Part shown: in pieces, positions 33,778-45,327 of the stretch
Position numbering within the stretch: position 1 is the first letter of the stretch
How the letters are laid out: each line of letters opens with the position of its first letter
Source of the DNA: Dryas octopetala
Taxonomy: Eukaryota; Streptophyta; Magnoliopsida; Rosales; Rosaceae
Assembly: GCA_963921425.1 (NCBI GenBank)
Contig: OY992835.1
Coordinates: 18,910,001-18,974,000, forward strand
Direction of reading: 5' to 3'
Length of the DNA: 64,000 bases
Made by a program: the position numbers and the translations under genes
The notes under the pieces: generated by a model
The model's database searches: none
What the model was told of the DNA's origin: nothing
Seen by the model: only the letters and a program-made list of their open reading frames with translations

Positions 33778-34640
33778 GGGGGGCACCGAGTGCGACCGTC
33801 TAGGGCTCACAAATTTTTATATTATGTATATATTAATATATATATATATATTAAAAAAAATAGTTGTTGGGTTTATTTATAATGTCTTCGCTGCAAATGT
33901 CTTCGCTGCAATTAGGCTTTTTTACTTATTGTGTTAAAGCTATAGTTATCTAGTTTCTTTCTTTGGGCTTAGGCCTCCTCTTGTACCAAAAAAAAAAACT
34001 AGGCCCTTCTAAGATATAAAGTTTGGGTTCTGCAACCTATTTTTCCTTGATTATTAGTTGAAAGTCATATTTTTATTTTTTTTTATTTCCTTAATTTGTG
34101 TTTGGCCAACTTGCTTCATTTTTTCTTTGGCTTCTCACGTGAATCACAAGAGAAGCAAGCCAACATCCTCATCTGCATGACAGTGTGTCCTTTTAGCCCT
34201 TGGGTTTACACCTCTTTTTTTTTTAATTAAAAGTACATGCCTTCTTTTTGAAAAGTTGGATTTAGAGAGCATGTTTGCTTTGAATTGGCAAATGCGGATC
34301 TTTGCTCTCCATATAGTCTTGTGGAAAACTGGTTTTTTTTTTTTTTTTGTTCTTCACAGGCTCTTTCAATCTGAAAGAAATTACATAGGTCTCATTAGGC
34401 AAAAAGGTAATTAATGTTTGAGTGTGTGTTTTTCCATTTTAATTTTTCTCTTTTATTCCTATAAATTATTATTTTTTCAATTATTTTCTTGACGTTCAAC
34501 CAAAAATTTTCTAATTGATTTTTTGATGTGATCGAAAATTTCATAATTGATTTCTTGTCAATTGTGAATTCTTTTGCAAAAAATTTTATTAGGGGCCCAA
34601 TTTAGATTTCGTCCCTACGCCTTCCAAAAGTGGGCATTAT
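33754..34640. mobile_element. Candidate hAT-like relic with GGCATTAT flanks
   Basis: The sequence TAGTGCCGGCACTGAAGGGG from 33762 resembles the CAGTGCCGGCCCTG-type end of plant hAT elements. The stretch ending near 34632 has GGGGCCCAATTTAGATTTCG, a usual subterminal sequence of such elements in inverted orientation. GGCATTAT stands at 33754-33761 and again at 34633-34640, consistent with an 8-bp target duplication. No transposase frame is visible, and the right inverted repeat is poor, so the call is tentative. Confidence 0.45.
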
Positions 34641-36327
34641 CAATATACTTTTGAAAGATGGCTACCTCAGGAAAAAGTATGAAAAATCATACCTTTTTAT
34701 TGAATAATAAATATGACCAACAAGGCAACAAACGTTTTTCTCGACCAACAAGTTTTGCTTCTAAAAAATTTCTTATCCAATTAGTTAAACCACCCTGTAA
34801 TTAAGAGAATGTTTACCCTTCTTCCATTTTTTTATAGAAGCTTTGTTTTATGATTTGTTATTTATTATGATCAAATTACATTTTTTCATTCTTGGCCAAA
34901 AAAAAAAAATTACATTTTTTCATAACGATTTGATGTTTACATTTTGTGAAGTGAAGTTTTGGGTTCGGTACACCATACTTAGTAGAATAAATTTTAAATA
35001 TAATTTTTTTAAATAAATTGTCAATTATTATTTTAAAAATTGTACCTTGTGATCATATCATTTATAAGAGAATAATAACAAAAAATAAAATATTTTCCAC
35101 TATTATAAAGTAAGATTTTTCTACTCTCTTAATAATATTATTAAGAAATGTATAAGTGACCTTATAGAAAAAACGAAAACACAAATGACAAAATCTGATA
35201 AAGACACATGCCGATGATCCGCCTCAGACAGCGGATTGTGAGTCAAGGGTAACAGGCAGAACTTTTAAGTCTTTGTTGGGCAGATATATATAAATAATTA
35301 AGAGGAAAATAAGTAGTTAAATAGTTAATTGTGGATGGTTAACATTTCTTTTTTTTGGTTTGGACTTTGGACTGACCGTTAACATTTCAATTTCAATTAT
35401 TATTATTATTATTATTGTTATTATCAACAATTATTTTTTATGAGATTTGACCTTAAGACTTTCTCACAAAAGAGAAATTTAATACCACTATTAAATTAAA
35501 TGGTCATTTACAAAAAATTTTAATAACCGAGACTCTTAAAATAAATAAATTAATCTAGTTAAAGTCTATATACATAGATGTTAATATGTTATGCCATTTA
35601 CCCATTAATTGGTATTCAAATTAAGCACTCACTCGCTCATTTCTGTACAATTAATCAAACGATTAAGGTGGTAGGACATGTATGATTTTAGCAAGCAATT
35701 TTGCTTTAAATTATAAATTAATATGATTGTAACTTATAACGTTTAATGAAAATAAAATTTATTCCATTTGTTTAATTTGTTGGGTAATTGTTTTCAATTT
35801 TTAATTAATAAAAGCTTGGTTTGAATGAACATCATAAATTTGAATAGCAAGATTGCTCAACTAATCTTTATGTTAAGTCAATGTTCTAACATTTTGACAA
35901 TATATATATGCAACATTGTATATTATTAATCACATGATGAGATTCATAAATTGTATATAAATGTTTTGAAGAATTATTAAACGGATGTATAATATATACA
36001 ACATCGTTTTTACAATAATTGGCCATGACCAACATTTGAGGTGGTTGTGGAGAGAAATTTTATATACACTCATTGTGACTTAGCTCAGTTCCACATTACA
36101 TATATGACTTAGCTCAAATGGCATAATCATAGCCCCTAAACCAAAAGTCCCACAAGCTCAAACAATTTAATTTGCCACTCCCATAGAAATCTACCCAAAC
36201 AATCACAGAGAGACAGAGAGACAAAAAGAGAGAGAGAGAGAGAGAGAGCTAGAAGTGTAGCAAACAAACAGATAGCAGATCGATGTGCCAAAATCATTCC
36301 ATTTACAATAACTTGACTAAGAGAAGA
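34641..36327. other. AT-rich intergenic stretch
   Basis: No gene or RNA is supported. It contains an (ATT)n run near 35396-35417 and an (AG)n run near 36226-36248. Frames over the AG run are low-complexity artefacts. Confidence 0.6.
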
Positions 36328-36490
36328 AAAATTATTGGTTAACCAATATATCGCCATGTGATGTAACTAATTAATCAAACGTGTAAGAGTATTGTTGGAC
36401 AACATGTTGATATTTGTAAGATATACTATTAATAATGTCTATTCATATTATAATATATAGGGTGGTTATACTACATGACAATCTGTCATA
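36328..36490. mobile_element. Diverged copy A of a small MITE
   Basis: It shares with copy B (36702-36877) the left end AAATTATTGG, a GTGATGTAAC-like motif, GTAAGAGTATT, a TAATAATGTC/TAATAACATC core and an inverted right end (GGTTATACTACATGACA). The inverted repeats are degraded, so this copy is older than B. Confidence 0.55.
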
Positions 36491-36701
36491 AGTTGAGGAC
36501 ACCCCCCTAAATTTCAAAAAAAAAAAAAAACAAAAAACAAAATATTGGATGCATTTTACATGTATGCACTGAAATAATTCTTTGTCTTGGAAGATTGTCC
36601 ATTTCTAAATTTGAACTTGGAAGTCAGATCTTGGAAGATTGGACAATGTCGTATTGTCGTATAACGCACCGTCGTTCACTTGTTTGGACTTTTTTGGGGA
36701 A

Positions 36702-36877
36702 AAATTATTGGGTGTATCTGATAGACCGTCACGTGGTGTAACCAATTTAATATGTAAGAGTATTATTAGACGATATATTTATATTAGTAAGGTATAGTAT
36801 TAATAACATCCACCCATATTATGATACATTAAGTTGATTACACCACGTGGTAGTATATCGGATAAACAGAATAATTT
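36702..36877. mobile_element. Copy B of a small MITE with about 48-bp inverted repeats
   Basis: The left arm AAATTATTGGGTGTATCTGA onward to GTCACGTGGTGTAACCAATT pairs with the right arm, which in reverse complement reads AAATTATTCTGTTTATCCGA and CCACGTGGTGTAATCAACTT. The element is 176 bp with no coding capacity. A second diverged copy lies 370 bp upstream. Confidence 0.72.
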
Positions 36878-37026
36878 ATCCTTTTTGTGACCTCTTTTTA
36901 CCATCAACAAAACGCCCCGTTTCATCAGCCCAAACACACAGTGCCAATTGCCAATTGCCAATTGCCAAACACTCACTCTCTTGCACTATAAGAAATATGA
37001 GCAAAACACACCCCTCATTGGTGGCA

Positions 37027-37690
37027 CAAAGGTCCCATTTGAGATTGCGGTGGAGGACCCAAAAGCTGCTGTGGATGACAATTCTCAATCATCTACAGCA
37101 GTTTTGGTGTTTGGTAAAAAAATAAAAAAACTGCATTTCCCCACAATTCTCAACTTCCTATAACAAAAATAGAAAGCAGGTTTCTAGGTGCTTTTGAAAG
37201 CTGCAGTGACTCACAACAACAATGAATATTTTATTTTACTCATAATACCCTCATTGATTTCTATAATTTTTATTTGTTTATTTTAAATTAAAAAATATGT
37301 CTATTGTTAATTATATTTTATATTGTGATAATTAATTATGATATTTTATTTATACGATTAAAATTATAATATACTTAAAAAAATAATATGCAGACTTATT
37401 TAATAATGTTGTTCTTAGAAAAATTAATGCTAATAAAAATTTGTAGTTAAAAATTTCAAAAATAAGTAAAAAAAACATTTTATTTTTACCAAACAAATAA
37501 GTGAAATGCACTTTTAGCATTATGTTCATTTTAGTAATTATACATAGTCACAACATTTTTATATTAACATTTACCAAATACTTTGATACTATTTTTTGCA
37601 CTCACAGCACTTTTGAAAACATAGTTTACCAAATACTCAACTGCTTTACTTCACAGCTGTTTTTTCTCACAGCAATACGCCCAAAATGTG
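37027..37690. mobile_element. Candidate non-autonomous DNA transposon
   Basis: The left part has GATTGCGGTGGAGG, then CTACAGCAGTTTTGGTGTTT and GGTAAA. The right part in reverse complement reads GGGCGTATTGCTGTGAG, then AAGCAGTTGAGTATTTGGTA. Both ends therefore carry the same CAGTT...TTTGGTAAA and GCTGTG words in inverted order around an AT-rich core. The exact termini and a target duplication could not be fixed. Confidence 0.4.
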
Positions 37691-37942
37691 GTGACAATTT
37701 GGAAACTTTAGTCCCCATTACTTAATTGTCATCAATTTTTATTAAAATCGAGGCACTTCAATTTTTATTGTCCAATTGTCACTATATTCTATGCGACCAA
37801 CGAGAGTGAGTTTTGCTCACATTTCTTTTATTGTTGGATCGACGAATCGGTAATTCTTCTCACATTTTCTTTGTTATTTGATTGTTGAATCTTAATTTCT
37901 CATGTGCTTTTCTTTCACACTGTTGTGTGCATCACAGTCACA

Positions 37943-39089
37943 ATGGCTGTAGAACTCATGAACGAGATCGTCGTTTTTGAGGGAGACTATGAGCATGCGG
38001 TGAAGTTCTATGTGAAAGCGTTTGGGGCTGAAATCAGTGCGTCCACCAGGATGCATGGCCTCAGCTTGGCAACTCACTGATCCAAATCCGGGAGACCCGA
38101 CACAGGTATGGTGATGGTGATGAGGTATTGTATTTTAATTTATTGTTATTATCATTATCACGTTCCTCAATTTTTGTATACCACTGTTTGGCCTAATCGG
38201 TTGCTTATAGGCATATAAGGCTTGTATCTCTGTGACCAGCTTGTATTCATTCATTAAAAACAATAATACAAATCATACATTCTCTCTCTCTCTCTCTAAC
38301 TTTCTTTCCTTCTTTACATTTTCTTTGTGATTTTCTTAGATACCAAACATGGTATCAGAGCCTGCAAAATGATCTTGCAGAGAGGAAACATAGGCATATA
38401 GTAGAGACCGCAATTACATTACTTACAGAAGCTGGTCTAGCTACAAAATATTGGTTCCATGCTTTTTCTACTTGAGTGTATCTCATCAATAGAATGCCTA
38501 CCATCCTTTTGTCTCATAAATCACCATATGAAGTCTTATTTGGTCATATCCCTTCTGTTCATCAATTAAAAGTGTTTGGTTGTGCATGCTTTCCCCTTCT
38601 CAGACCATATAACTCTCATAAATTGCAACCTAAGACTGCACAGTGTGTGTTTTTAGGTTATGCTACTAATTACAAAGGCTTTGTATGTTTTCATCCTACT
38701 TTGAACAAGTTTTATGTTTCAAGACATGTTCTATTTGATGAGTCTATTTTTCCTTTTAAACAAGGCATGTCACAACCTGCTCCCACTACACCTTCTGCAT
38801 CACCAATTGTTATTTCTTTACCTATTCCTTCACCTTCTGCTACACTTTCACAATCCTTTTCCCATACCACTATAACACCTAATTCACAACCTACACTGTT
38901 TGGCTTAACTCTATGGTGTTTGTTTTGCAGGGAGCAACTGGCCAAACCTACCACCCTTTTCCTCTCAACAAACGACCCCCACAACTCATATATTCAAGCA
39001 GTTCAACATGGCTGCATGCCTGTGGTGATGGTTGGGGTGGCCTCATTCGAGGTCAAGGACTTATATGGAATGGAATTTTACTGCCTCAG
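37943..39089 (+). pseudogene. VOC/glyoxalase-like protein pseudogene split by a Copia remnant
   Basis: The 5' part (ATG at 37943) reads MAVELMNEIVVFEGDYEHAV and KFYVKAFGAE, the beta-alpha start typical of small plant VOC (glyoxalase/bleomycin-resistance-fold) proteins. The frame then shifts near 38055, where the family-like QLGNSLIQIRET lies in another frame. The next exon-like piece (38931-39089) gives FLSTNDPHNSYIQAVQHGCM and SFEVKDLYGMEF, matching the C-terminal VOC motif with a D-x-YG-x-x-(F/W) end. Between them sits a deleted Copia element. The frameshift and insertion make it a pseudogene. Assignment to VOC rests on motif resemblance only. Confidence 0.6.
38110..38920 (+). mobile_element. 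Internally deleted Copia remnant (LTR, primer site, partial integrase)
   Basis: An LTR-like stretch with a TC-rich leader runs to TGGTATCAGAGCC at 38350, a tRNA-iMet-type primer site. Within about 25 bp the sequence jumps to the C-terminal half of integrase (ERKHRHIVET, YLINRMPT, VFGCACFP, QCVFLGYA, FYVSRHVLFDESIFPF), so gag, protease and the first integrase half are missing. A stop codon interrupts it at 38473. Reverse transcriptase, RNase H and the 3' LTR are also absent. It shares the domain with the intact element at 2.4-7.3 kb but belongs to another lineage. Outer boundaries are approximate. Confidence 0.82.
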
Positions 39090-39310
39090 GTTGTGCTATC
39101 TTCTTCTTTTTCCTTTTAATTTGGTTATTAGTTTTTGTTTCCTTCATTTATTGTCTTCTTTGTTTGTTTTTTTTCATAGATGAAGCTTTCGAAGGGAATG
39201 AGAGCTTCCATGTATCTCTGGTGGACAGTCCCAATGAAGATCTTATGGAGGCAGCTGACTGCTTTAACGGACACCACAGCTTCCCAATAATATCACGACC
39301 GGATAGACAT

Positions 39311-40352
39311 AAAATTCTTGGCCATAGAAATGCTCCTTCCTAAACACTATCTTTGTCAATGGAAATGTCAATCTCTATATGGTTGTTTAAAGATAACAAC
39401 ATGGTCAATTCAGGTTCCATGATAAGGCTTTTCAAAGCAGTTCCATAAAATGAAAAAACAAGCAGAAGATCTTTTGGACCTGCCGGGTCAAATCCACTCT
39501 TCTTCCAATTGTGCCTCTCTTTATCTTCCAGGATATATGCTGTCATCATGATGTCCTCCACGTCCTCTAGAGTGAGAGGTTTCGGTTTGATGATATCTCC
39601 TCCCAAGGAGTAAAAGTGCTCTCTTATGGCAGGGATCTCCTGATCACTCATGCCCACAATTAGACCTCGAAAGTCTATGCCACGGAGGAAACTGAGCAAA
39701 TTTTTCCATTCAAAAAAATAGCATTAAACAATAAAAAGAAATTAAAGGAAACTTCAATTTTATCAGTTTTAAGTTACTAAATTTACATGGCTGTACGAAA
39801 ATGTCCTCAGAGAGACGACTGGATAGACATGATAATTTACACACTGCAATAAACCTCTTTGCAAATGGGCAGAAGACATGTCTATCCAGTCGTCTCTCTG
39901 AGGACACTTTCGTACAGCCATATAAATTTAGTAACTTAAAACCGATAAAATTGAAGCTTCCTTTAATTTTTTTTTGTTGTTTAATGCTATTTTTTTGAAT
40001 GGTAGAATTTGCTCAGTTTCCTCTGTGGCATGGACTTTCGAGGTCTAATTGTGGGCATGAGTGATGAGGAGATCCCTGCCATAAGAGAGCACTTTTACTC
40101 CTTGGGAGGAGATATCATCAAACTGAAACCTCTCACTCTAGAGGACGTGGAGGACATCATGATGAAGAGTGGACTGACTTGGCAGGTCCAAAAGATCTTC
40201 TCTTGTTTATTCATTTTATGGAACTGCTTTGAAAAAGCCTTTATCATGGAATCTGAATTGACCATGTGATCTTTAAACAACCATATAGAGATTGAAATTT
40301 CCACTGATAAAGATAGTGTTTAGGAAGGAGCGTTTCTATGGCCAAGAATTTT
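39311..40352. repeat. Large inverted repeat made of a gene fragment (candidate hairpin RNA locus)
   Basis: The left arm 39311-39830 (520 bp) and right arm 39878-40352 (475 bp) are reverse complements, separated by a 47-bp spacer (39831-39877). By eye they match closely; the right arm lacks about 45 bp. Each arm carries an intron-like AT stretch with an acceptor (TTTGCTCAG), one exon to its stop, and presumably some 3' UTR. The left arm encodes, on the minus strand (39340-39699), an open frame with FRGLIVGMSDQEIPAIREHF and KPLTLEDVEDIM; in the right arm the same frame breaks. The pattern IVGMS...GGD...KPLT resembles the second half of a response-regulator receiver domain, but that is only an inference. 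Confidence 0.85.
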
Positions 40353-40785
40353 GGTTATGCTTTGCTTTCTTGCTTAGTATGAGGTGCTTTTGAATAAGGA
40401 GAATGTGTATCTCCTTATATCAGTTTTGTAGGTCCACAGATTGATGAAGAAAGGGTATGCATAGGTGTACTGTCTTCAATTTTTAGAACACAAGTTGCTT
40501 CATTTTTCCATCTTGGTATGTGTTTCTTGTGACTTTTTTATGTTGTTGTTCCTATTATGCTGGTCAAATATGTCCTTTTCATTGACTTATAAATAGGTAC
40601 TGGAAGAACCTATGTTGGGCATCCATTTCATAGTCAAGTCATCAGCATTAGCATCTCTCTTTCATGTGAAAGAATGCACACAGTGGCATCATGGACTTGC
40701 CATTTGGTCATATATCTTATACTAACTTGAGAGGGACTTCCCTATCCCGTTATTGGGGATGTGGCATCACCTCTCTCTCTCTCTC

Positions 40786-42141
40786 TGATGCCACAAAAAG
40801 GTGGGATTATGAAGGGCCATTCAAACCTTGCATTTGATGAATCCTACAAGACTCGCTTTCATTCGCTCCACGCTTTGTCGACATTTCAGGTAAATTTACT
40901 TTCTTTTTTCGGGTATAGGTATGTGCTCAGTAATATCAGTAATTTGTAGCTGCCAAGTAATTAAGAAAGTAGGTTGCTTTACTTAACGAGATTGCTCATT
41001 GAAAATTGAAATGAAATGCTTAAAAAATGGTAGCAGATTTCAAACTTGGAAATACCTCCCATGACCTAAAACGACAATATTTTTAGACTTTCTTGTAAAT
41101 AAGTTGTGGATTCGGGTTTTCAGGAGGGATCCGTTTGCTGCGAGACCCTTCGAAGGGCTCAAGTTTGTTGATGTTGGCTGTGGTGGTGGGATTCTTTCTG
41201 AGGTATGCTATCTTTTTCCGCACTCCTCTAGAACGCTGCTCTAATTTCGAATTAGTTCATTAGGCGATTTGGAAACTGGGTTCAAATTTAATCCAACAAA
41301 TACCTACTACTTGGTGCTGGTTTGGTTGAACTTCATCTTACACTTGGTCTGTAGTAGACTGTGTTCTCCATCAAATCATACACTGTCATGTCTTTCCTGA
41401 CCGCTCACGTTGGCATTTCAGCCTTTAGCTCAAATGGGAGCCACTGTAACTGGAGTAGATTCTGTTGAGAAAAATATCAAAATAGCACGCCTTCATGCTG
41501 TATGGCCATTCTCTTGAACCAACTAACTGTAAATATTATTTGTATAAGCATTTGTACATGTGCTTGTATTTTGTTTTCTTAAACTGTGTTAATATGTTCC
41601 GATGAATTATTTTTGCTGTCTGCTTGCATTTCCAGTTTTTGTCTTTGGAGCTATGCTACCAATGTCATTAAGCTGACTTGTTTTGAGTACATTTCTGTTG
41701 TTCAAGTGATTTTTTGTATACATTTGGATATTTCTAAACATTAATCATTCACACAGGATTTTGATCCAGTGACCTTGGAAATTGAATATCATTGCACAAC
41801 AGCTGGTACATGCTAAACTTGTTCATTTTCTGTGTAGTCAATTTCTGGTTATCTCTGTTCTATTATGCATTCAATTGGTATTTAATCTCTTGCATTTTTT
41901 TTGAAATGCATGGCTATCCTCCCCTTAATGAGCACATTGAGTGCCTCACCTTATGATTGCTGTCATTTAGGAAGTGCTCTTATTTCTTTCTTGAAATCTT
42001 TTCTATTGTTTTAAGGTCAACTACTTGTTCTTTTCTTACCTTGAGGCTTTGTTGTTTTTAATTATGTGCAGAAAAACTAGTTGAGGAACAGAGGAATTTT
42101 GATGCTGTGCTTGCTTTAGAGGTATGCCCCCCCCCCCCCTT

Positions 42142-42202
<61 letters not shown>

Positions 42203-42486
42203 AATATTACTTTTCCCTGTGGGGTTTTTAGTACATTCAAGCTGTCTTAGATTTATATCCAATTTGTTTGTAAATATTTTCTTGTGGAACAATTGGTTTG
42301 TAAATTGATGATTTTACTTTCGGTAATTGAGCACGTAGCAGAACCTGCAAATCTCTGGCAGCCTTAACTGTTCCTGATGGAGCTACCGTGATTTCAACTA
42401 TTAACTATTCTCTGAGAGCATATGATACTGCCATCATTGCAGCAGAATATCTCCTCCACTGGGAATTATTCATTTACACCTGCTGC
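40786..42486 (+). pseudogene. COQ3: COQ3-like ubiquinone biosynthesis O-methyltransferase pseudogene
   Basis: Genomic exons of a mitochondrial hexaprenyldihydroxybenzoate methyltransferase are recognisable in order: about 40786-40889 (WDYEGPFKP, then NPTRLAFIRSTLCRHF), 41124-41202 ([20 protein letters not shown] plus GGILSE, the SAM-binding glycine loop), 41422-41499 (PLAQMGATVTGVDSVEKNIK), 41757-41805 (DFDPVTLEIEY), 42072-42121 (EKLVEEQRNFDAVLALE) and about 42323-42486 (VIEHVAEPA, then LAALTVPDGATVISTIN and AAEYLLHW). Defects: a one-base frameshift in the first piece, a lost AG acceptor before the sixth (CGGTAATTG), a deletion after AEPA, and loss of everything beyond LLHW. Introns are retained, so it arose by DNA duplication, not retroposition. 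The N-terminal targeting region is missing. Confidence 0.82.
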
Positions 42487-42752
42487 AATTGATTTTCTGC
42501 TCTTGATTTGCCATGCAGCATCCATTGATTTGCTTTAAATATTTTCTTACATGATGAACTTTGTCATCTTTCATGGCGTTCTTGTCTTAAATTGTAGGCC
42601 TCCATTAGCTCTAATTGATTATCCGTGTGTTGTCAAAGTTGTTGCTATCATAAACACTCACCCAAGACACTTATGTTATGTTATCTCGAGACTGCCCATA
42701 AACTAATTAAGATTTTGTTCTAGTTGTTGGTGATCTTCATTTCTAGCCTATA

Positions 42753-42785
<33 letters not shown>

Positions 42786-43793
42786 GTTAACTCAATCGAT
42801 ATAATTGGCCCAACCTTGAGATTTATGGTATGGTATGTGAAAACTGATCAAAATGGGCTCCTTTTTTACATATCCATAGAAAGAAACATCAAAAACAAAT
42901 TTTAGAACGTGATAATTTTAACATCGAATAAGATTATTAAAAAGTTATTAAGACTATCAAAAAAGGATAAACAAGTGTCTATGAAGATCTGACCTTCTGG
43001 TTAATTAGCTCAACTACAATTTACTTTAATTACATACAATTAAGTTCTTTAGAAAATCAAGAACAAAATACAGCTTTTTGAAGAACAATTAAATTCTATT
43101 CAGATAGATTTTTCACCTGTCGATTACATTTGAACATCATATGAATTAATTATTTTACAACTTCCTAAAGTTACACATCAATGGTCCAGTTTTCTTACCC
43201 CTGAAGAACTAGTCCTGATCCTGGAACGTGCTTCTATTTCAGTACGTAAGCCAAATACATTTTATTGCTTTACTCATTTCTGCTACATGCATGACTATTA
43301 TTGCCTCTCTACTTGTTGGTAATGCTTGTTTACGGTTTTGTTGGTTTTGGCCGGGTCTCTATCTGATGATGTTGGTGTAAATTTTGTCACTTATGGTACC
43401 AAAACAAAACAGCCAATTTGTAAAGAGAATCAAAGTGTGTCCATATTCTCCCTTTTGCTAAATGAAAATTTTTCTTTCAGTAATTTATTGCTCAGCCTTT
43501 TTTTTATCTTCATTAATTTCTACTTCTAAATTGATCTGCCTTAACCTAATAAGAAACAAAATTACCTTAGGCCCCCTTGTACGTTGATGCTAATTATACT
43601 TTCAAAAAGTTGATCCACCATGCATAATAAAACATTTATCCAAATTATTATAATGTTCCCTGCCTCTAGCACCTAGCAAAAAAAGATCACTAGATAAGGG
43701 ATTTGGAGATTTTGAGAGTTAATCTATATGCATACACTATTATCCTACTGTTTCAAAAGAAGGAAAAAACAAAACAAATCCTACCAAATGGTT
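42487..43793. other. Intergenic stretch after the COQ3 pseudogene
   Basis: No gene is supported. It holds a (TA)n run at about 42751-42786. A poly-C run followed by (TC)n(TA)n lies just before, inside the pseudogene intron at 42127-42202. Confidence 0.6.
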
Positions 43794-43940
43794 TGATAAC
43801 CACTTTTGAAAATTGTGTGATTCAGTCCAATTAATATGTTTTCTTTTGGCTCATGCATCCCATGGAGATTGGAGAGCATGAGCTGGTTGTTATGTTTCCA
43901 TGTTTTTGTTTTCATAATTCTAGGAGAAGATTATAACCAT
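43794..43940 (-). repeat. Duplicate of the 5' part of the F-box/LRR-like gene
   Basis: About 140 bp here match 46002-46140 in the same orientation with scattered differences. Read on the minus strand it repeats the MKTKTWKHNN...MLSNLHGMHEPKENI start of the frame at 45328-46119. The rest of the gene does not follow. Confidence 0.8.
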
Positions 43941-44385
43941 AGTAGCTAGTTTCTGATGCTTTAAATTAGTGTAATTCTCACAGGGTTTTCTAGCTCATAA
44001 GAGTGCAGTGATCCCATTTCCTGATTTTCAGCATCATCTTGGAATTCTGAATACAATCCAGAAATTCTGGTTGCTTATGGAGGCTCTCATTTTCTATTTA
44101 TTTATTTATTTATTTTATTTTTGGACTCATAGAGTTAGGCTCTTATCACCATGACACACCAAACTGCCAGAGGAAGCACCTGAACAGCAACACATAAATT
44201 GTTTGCATACAGATGTGTATGCTAGAGAATGAGAGAGAAAAGGGTCACAAAGAATCAACAAGAAGCCCCCCAACTAATTACAGTTCTAACCAGAAAAGTT
44301 TGAACATCTAAAATGCTAGTTGATGATTGTCCGCTGCATAAATAATTCATAATAAACATACATACACAAACTAGCTGCATGCTAT

Positions 44386-45250
44386 CTAACTAGGCAATAC
44401 TCCTGTCAACAGGTTATCATTCAAAATCAATTCCTCCAATTGACTACAATTTACAATGGATGAAGGAATCATTCCTGATAACTGATTAATGATTATCATG
44501 AGATGTACAAGCGCACTCAGATTACCAACATCTCCAGGGATGGAGCCATTCAAACAGTTATTTTTGAGATATATATATATAACCCTCCCGGCTCGCAACG
44601 AGAGGGCTCTTTATTTGCTGGCAATGCCTGCAGTTCGCCTTTAGTTAGGAGTAGAAGTAGAGGGCACCCTTTGCCCCACACTTCAGAAAAAGTAAAAAAG
44701 TATGGATTAAGTAAGAAAAAGTACACAAGGAGTGAGAAAGAAAAACTTGGTTACGGGTACTGAAGGTTAGGCCGACTACTTACTTTTAGTATAGCTACAC
44801 CTAAAAAAGTTTATTCCTACCCGAAGGTTCTTTCCCTTTCTGTCAATGTTGCCAATTCTAATAATGCACCCTCGCGCATACAAGTGCCCAACTACCTTCT
44901 TCCTCCGACTTCAAGTGGGGAATTGTAAACAAGGATTCAGGTATCTCACCTTACATAAAATTATCATTCAAGCTTAAGCACTGTAAATTTGGTAAGTTGT
45001 GCAAGTTAACAGGAAACTTTCCAGTAAAAATGGCCAACTCTACAGGAATTTTGCCAGAAAAAATGTTGGGATATAAATCAAGAGTAGTGTGCAAATTGCT
45101 CAAGCTGTCAATTTCAGGCTCTAATCGAACAGAAATTCCAGAACCAGAGAGGTTCAAGGAAACAACATTGTGGGTATTGTCACATTCTATCCCTACCCAA
45201 GTTTTGCTTATTGAGGTTCAAGTGGCATCTGGAGACATCGCCCAATAAGA
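44386..45250 (-). pseudogene. LRR receptor-kinase fragment (PEPR-like ectodomain), interrupted
   Basis: On the minus strand the 3'-most plus coordinates give WVGIECDNTHNVVSLNLSGS, the usual N-terminal cap and first LRR of subfamily XI LRR receptor kinases. Then come LRR-like NLPNLQCLSLNDNFM, a TAA stop and GEIPESLFTIPHL. A foreign insert of about 325 bp follows, and the LRRs resume with LNGSIPGDVGNLSALVHL and GMIPSSIVNCSQLEELILND to a stop at 44386. Neither a transmembrane segment nor a kinase domain is present nearby. It is a broken fragment of an LRR-RLK gene; the PEPR resemblance is by motif only. Confidence 0.7.
44583..44908. other. Foreign insert within the LRR fragment, possible organelle DNA
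   Basis: The stretch between the two LRR parts has clearly higher GC content and none of the AT-rich texture of its surroundings. It includes phrases such as GGCTCGCAACGAGAGGGCTC and GAAGGTTAGGCCGACTACTT that look like plant mitochondrial intergenic DNA. No coding region or transposon ends are visible. Origin is uncertain. Confidence 0.4.
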
Positions 45251-45327
45251 AATTCTTGCTAACTATGGAGTTTTGATGGAGCAATTATATGAAATCCTTG
45301 ATCCTTTGTATTCTAAGGAGGCAAGAT

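Noticed and set aside
36930..36966. CAATTGC tandem repeat as a regulatory array
   Set aside because: Only about four 7-bp units, with no gene nearby; simple slippage is sufficient.
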